Shown here: piece after piece, positions 58,256-64,000 of the stretch
How the letters are laid out: the number at the start of each line of letters is the position of its first letter
How positions within the stretch are numbered: the stretch's first letter is position 1
DNA from: Trichomonas vaginalis G3
Lineage: Eukaryota > Parabasalia > Trichomonadida > Trichomonadidae
Direction: 5' to 3'
DNA length: 64,000 bases
Assembly (NCBI RefSeq): GCF_026262505.1
Contig: NC_067205.1
Location: 23,531,585-23,595,584, forward strand
Position numbers and translations under genes: made by a program
Notes under the pieces: model-generated
The model's input: the letters and a program-made list of their open reading frames with translations, nothing else
Told to the model about the DNA's origin: nothing
The model's database searches: none

Positions 58256-61200
58256 TCATGACAAAACATATACGAAGAAATCATGACAAAACATTTACGC
58301 TCATTACGATGAAGAAGTCATGAAAATTCATGAGGTGAGAAAAGAGGTGAGATCTCACCTCTTCACCTAAACATTATTTTTGGGTCATTTACGTTCATTA
58401 CGAAGAAGTCATGACAAAACCTATACGAAGAAATCATGACAAAACATTTACGCTCATTTCGATGAAGAAGTCATGACAAAGCATATACGATGAAGTTTCG
58501 ACAAATCATTTACGTTCATGTTTGACAAAGCATATACGATGAAATCATGACAAAACATTTACGATGAAATCATGACAAAACATTTACGAAGAAATCATGA
58601 CAAAACATTTACGATGAAGTCATGACAAAACATATACGAAGAAGTTTCGACAAAACATGTACGATGAAATCATGACAAAACATATACGATGAAGTTTTGA
58701 CAAAACATATACGAAGAAGTCATGACAAAACATAAACGAAGAAGTCATGACAAAACATAAACGAAGAAATCATGACAAAACATAAACGAAGAAATCATGA
58801 CAAAACATTTACGATGAAGAAGTCATGACAAAGCATAAACGAAGAAATCATGACAAATCATTTACGTTCATTACGATGAAGAAATCATGACAAAACATGT
58901 ACGTTCATGTTTGACAAAACATTTACGATGAAGAAATCATGACAAAACATAAACGAAGAAATCATGACAAATCATTTACGTTCATTACGATGAAGAAATC
59001 ATGACAAAACATGTACGTTCATGTTTGACAAAACATTTACGATGAAGAAATCATGACAAAACATAAACGAAGAAATCATGACAAATCATTTACGTTCATT
59101 ACGATGAAGAAGTCATGACAAAACATGTACGTTCATGTTTGACAAAACATTTACGATGAAGAAATCATGACAAAACATAAACGAAGAAATCATGACAAAT
59201 CATTTACGTTCATTACGATGAAGAAGTCATGACAAAACATGTACGTTCATGTTTGACAAAACATTTACGATGAAGAAATCATGACAAAACATAAACGAAG
59301 AAATCATGACAAATCATTTACGTTCATTACGATGAAGAAGTCATGACAAAACATCTACGTTCATGTTTGACAAAACATTTACGATGAAGTTTCGACAAAA
59401 CATTTACACTCATTACGATGAAGAAGTCATGACAAATCATTTACGTTCATTACGATGAAGAAGTCTGACAAAACATTACGCTCATGTTTGACAAAACATT
59501 TACACTCATTACGATGAAGAAGTCTTGACAAAGCATATACGTTCATTACGATGAAGAAGTCATGACAAAACATATACGCTCATGTTTGACAAAACATATA
59601 CGCTCATGTTTGACAAAACATATACGCTCATTACGATGAAGAAATCATGACAAAACATTTACGATGAAGTAGTGACAAAACATATACGATGAAGAAGTCT
59701 TGACAAAACATTTACGCTCATGTTTGACAAAGCATATACGTTTCATTACGATGAAGAAGTCATGACAAAGCATATACGATGAAATCATGACAAAACATAA
59801 ACGAAGAAATCATGACAAAACATTTCCGATGAAGAAATCATGAAAATTCATGAGGTGAGAAAAGAGGTGAGAAAAGAGGTGAGAAAAGAGGTGAGATCTG
59901 ACCTCTTCACCTAAACATTATTTTTGGGTCATTTACGCTCATTACGAAGAAATCATGACAAAATATAAACGTTCATTCCGATGAAGAAATCATGAAAATT
60001 CAATGAGGTGAGAAAAGAGGTGAGATCTCACCTCTTCACCTAAAATATATTTTTGTCTGATTTACGCTCATTACGATGAAGAAATCATGACAAAACATTT
60101 ACGAAGAAGAAATCATGACAAAGCATATACGCTCATTACGATGAAGAAATCATGACAAAACATTTACGATGAAGAAGTCTTGACAAAGCATATACGTTCA
60201 TGTTTGACACATTCATTTACACTCATTACGATGAAGAAATCATGACAAAACATATACAATGAAGAAATCATGAGATTAGAAATGAGATTAGAAATGAGGT
60301 TAGATCTAACCATCTACCCTAAACATTATTTTTAGTCGTTTACGTTCATTACGATGAAGAAGTTTCGACACATTCATTTACGCTCATTACGATAAAATCA
60401 TCATGACAAAACATATACGTTCATTACGATGAAGAAATCATGAAAATTCAATGAGGTGAGAAAAGAGGTGAGATCTAACCATCTACCTAAACATTATTTT
60501 TGGATCATTTACACTCATTCCGATGAAGAAGTTTCGACAAAACATTAACGATAAAATCATCATGACAAAACATTAACGTTCATGTTTGACAAAACATATA
60601 CGCTCATTACGATGAAGAAATCATGACAAAACATTTACGAAGAAGAAATCATGACAAAGCATATACGCTCATTACGATGAAGAAATCATGACAAAACATT
60701 TACGATGAAGAAGTCTTGACAAAGCATATACGTTCATGTTTGACACATTCATTTACACTCATTACGATGAAGAAATCATGACAAAAACATATACAATGAA
60801 GAAATCATGAGATTAGAAATGAGATTAGAAATGAGGTTAGATCTAACCATCTACCCTAAACATTATTTTTAGTCGTTTACGTTCATTACGATGAAGAAGT
60901 TTCGACACATTCATTTACGCTCATTACGATAAAAATCATCATGACAAAACATATACGTTCATTACGATGAAGAAATCATGAAAAATTCAATGAGGTGAGA
61001 AAAGAGGTGAGATCTAACCATCTACCCTAAACATTATTTTTTGGATCATTTACACTCATTCCGATGAAGAAGTTTCGACAAACATTAACGATAAAATCAT
61101 CATGACAAAACATTAACGTTCATTACGATGAAGTGTTCTGATGAAGTCATAACTGCCTTCCTCCTGTGTTGTTGTCTAAATGTCATGTTGTCTCATTTTT

Positions 61201-62044
61201 TCAGAGAAGTTAAATGACCTGGTAGCACATGGTAACATGGTAGCACCTTCAGTCTTCAAAAATAATTAATTATTGAATGACCTAAAAACCATTAATGAAA
61301 ACATTATTTTGGATCATTTACACTCATTACGATGAAGAAGTTTCGACAAAACATTAACGTTCATTACGATGAAGAAGTTTTGACAAAACATATACGTTCA
61401 TTACGATGAAGAAATCATGAAAATTCAATGAGGTGAGAAAAGAGGTGAGATCTCACCTCTTCACCTAAACATTATTTTTGGGTCATTTACGCTCATTACG
61501 ATGAAGAAATCATGACAAAACATTTACGAAGAAGTTTTGACAAAACATATACGAAGAAGTTTTGACAAAACATATACGTTCATTACGATGAAGAAATCAT
61601 GACAAACATTTACGAAGAAGTTTTGACAAAACATATACGTTCATTACGATGAAGTTTATTTCCTGCTGTGTTGTCAAAATGTCATGTTGTCACACTTTTT
61701 CAGAGAAGTTAAATGACCGAGTGACACATGGTGACGTAGTGACACCTTCAGTTCTTCAAAAAAAGTCATAACTGCCTTCCTCCTGTGTTGTTGTCAAAAT
61801 GTCATGAGTTAAATTACCTGGTGACCGAGTGGCACCTTCAGTTCTTCAAAAATAAGTCATAACTGCCTTCCTCCTGTGTTGTTGTCTAAATGTTATTTGT
61901 CTCATTTTTTCAGAGAAGTTAAATAACCTGGTGACACATGGTGACGTAGTGACACCTTCAGTTCTTCAAAAATAATTAATTATTGAATAACCTGAAACCA
62001 TGAACGTAAACATTATTTTTGGATCATTTACGCTCATTACGATG

Positions 62045-62170
62045 AAGTTTTGACACGAAGTGAAGAATTGCACTTCGTCAAAAAGTGAAGGTTCCCGACG
62101 GTTTCAAACCGCCATACTTTACATTTTGTACAAAATATTGTGAGTAAATGAACTCATTATTTTTTGCATC
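62045..62170 (+). repeat. KilA-N gene 3-prime end embedded in satellite B, copy 2
   Basis: Same block as at 58130, one higher-order period later (about 3.9 kb), with single-base length differences. Confidence 0.85.
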
Positions 62171-64000
62171 ATGACAAAACATATACGAAGAAATCATGAC
62201 AAAACATTTACGCTCATTACGATGAAGAAGTCATGAAAATTCATGAGGTGAGAAAAGAGGTGAGATCTCACCTCTTCACCTAAACATTATTTTGGGTCAT
62301 TTACGTTCATTACGAAGAAAATCATGACAAAACCTATACGAAGAAATCATGACAAAACATTTACGATGAAGAAGTCATGACAAAGCATATACGATGAAGT
62401 TTCGACAAATCATTTACGTTCATGTTTGACAAAGCATATACGATGAATCATGACAAAACATTTACGATGAAGTCATGACAAAACATATACGAAGAAGTTT
62501 CGACAAAACATGTACGATGAAATCATGACAAAACATATACGATGAAGTTTTGACAAAACATATACGAAGAAGTCATGACAAAACATAAACGAAGAAGTCA
62601 TGACAAAACATAAACGAAGAAATCATGACAAAACATTTACGAAGAAATCATGACAAAACATTTACGATGAAGTCATGACAAAACATATACGAAGAAGTTT
62701 CGACAAAACATGTACGATGAAATCATGACAAAACATATCGATGAAGTTTTGACAAAACATATACGAAGAAGTCATGACAAAAATAAAACGAAGAAATCAT
62801 GACAAAACATAAACGAAGAAATCATGACAAAACATTTACGATGAAGAAGTCATGACAAAGCATAAACGAAGAAATCATGACAAATCATTTACGTTCATTA
62901 CGATGAAGAAATCATGACAAAACATGTACGTTCATGTTTGACAAAACATTTACGATGAGAAATCATGACAAAACATAAACGAAGAAATCATGACAAATCA
63001 TTTACGTTCATTACGATGAAGAAATCATGACAAAACATGTACGTTCATGTTTGACAAAACATTTACGATGAAGAAATCATGACAAAACATAAACGAAGAA
63101 ATCATGACAAATCATTTACGTTCATTACGATGAAGAAGTCATGACAAAACATCTACGTTCATGTTTGACAAAACATTTACGATGAAGAAATCATGACAAA
63201 ACATAAACGAAGAAATCATGACAAATCATTTACGTTCATTACGATGAAGAAGTCATGACAAAACATCTACGTTCATGTTTGACAAAACATTTACGATGAA
63301 GTTTCGACAAAACATGTACGTTCATGTTTGACAAAACATTTACGATGAAGAAATCATGACAAAACATAAACGAAGAAATCATGACAAATCATTTACGTTC
63401 ATTACGATGAAGAAGTCATGACAAAACATCTACGTTCATGTTTGACAAAACATTTACGATGAAGTTTCGACAAAACATTTACACTCATTACGATGAAGAA
63501 GTCATGACAAATCATTTACGTTCATTACGATGAAGAAGTCTTGACAAAACATTTACGCTCATGTTGACAAAACATTTACACTCATTACGATGAAGAAGTC
63601 TTGACAAAGCATATACGTTCATTACGATGAAGAAGTCATGACAAAGCATATACGATGAAATCATGACAAAACATAAACGAAGAAATCATGACAAAACATT
63701 TCCGATGAAGAAATCATGAAAATTCATGAGGTGAGAAAAGAGGTGAGAAAAGAGGTGAGATCTCACCTCTTCACCTAAACATTATTTTTGGGTCATTTAC
63801 GCTCATTACGAAGAAATCATGACAAAACATGTACGAAGAAATCATGACAAAATATAAACGTTCATTCCGATGAAGAAATCATGAAAATTCAATGAGGTGA
63901 GAAAAGAGGTGAGATCTCACCTCTTCACCTAAAATATATTTTTGTCTGATTTACGCTCATTACGATGAAGAAATCATGACAAAACATTTACGAAGAAGAA

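Larger units (their letters stand above)
54472..64000. repeat. Satellite B: mosaic of short units in a higher-order repeat of about 3.1-3.9 kb
   Basis: Basic units are of about 25-33 bp, such as CATGACAAAACATAAACG plus AAGAAAT, and TTTACGTTCATTACGATGAA. Blocks of these alternate with longer modules: GAGGTGAGATCTCACCTC palindromes followed by TTCACCTAAACATTATTTTT, and the TGTTGTTGTCAAAATGTCAT module. The same block order recurs from about 55190, 58325 and 62235, giving higher-order copies. The middle copy is longer because of an internal duplication (60040-60560 repeated at 60600-61130). No genes are supported. Confidence 0.95.

Noticed and set aside
58051-58284. 77-codon minus-strand gene in satellite B
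   Set aside because: It crosses several satellite modules and the antisense of a KilA-N end, and the frame is not kept in the copy at 62 kb.

Overview
The window looks like a chromosome segment of a parabasalid protist, a trichomonad such as Trichomonas vaginalis or a Tritrichomonas. The evidence is AT-rich DNA, no visible introns, a two-repeat Myb regulator of the trichomonad type, a type I surface protein with a short basic tail, and two giant Maverick/Polinton DNA elements with virus-like capsid, packaging, integrase and polymerase genes. The species call is an inference, since no rRNA lies in the window.

Layout. (1) 1-9319 is the right-hand part of an older, broken Maverick (element 1): integrase, KilA-N genes, a 2.3 kb array of 119-bp repeats, a primase-like fragment, packaging ATPase, capsid protein and small amphipathic proteins. 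(2) 9354-10124 holds nested inverted repeats and a perfect foldback with 175-bp arms. (3) 10125-15950 is host DNA: one 1091-residue predicted surface protein and a tRNA-Arg. (4) 15953-40818 is a nearly complete Maverick (element 2), about 24.9 kb, bounded by A/T tracts, matching terminal hairpins and a probable 6-bp target duplication. It carries a Dam-like methyltransferase, a phage-like fibre, integrase, PolB, SF3 helicase, packaging ATPase, capsid protein and roughly twenty other genes, packed with almost no spacers. Several genes look broken, about five to seven breaks in all. (5) 40819-43280 is host DNA with a Myb gene. (6) 43281-54371 is a satellite of about 92 units of about 120 bp. (7) A 100-N gap follows. 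(8) 54472-64000 is a second, complex satellite with a higher-order period of about 3.1 to 3.9 kb.

The main thread is a repeat system linked to the Mavericks' KilA-N genes. Both elements carry KilA-N and KilA-N/GIY-YIG genes next to palindrome-rich non-coding copies. In one case a 68-bp stretch of a KilA-N gene has a non-coding twin upstream: 55 flanking bases are identical, while 5 of the 13 bases in the hairpin core differ. In another, an 18-bp perfect palindrome lies in frame inside a KilA-N gene and twice more in inverted non-coding copies nearby. The second satellite is built largely from the same modules and even contains a KilA-N 3-prime end. I propose, as inference, that Maverick cargo seeded the satellite and that the palindromic cores are exchanged between non-coding copies and the KilA-N coding region.
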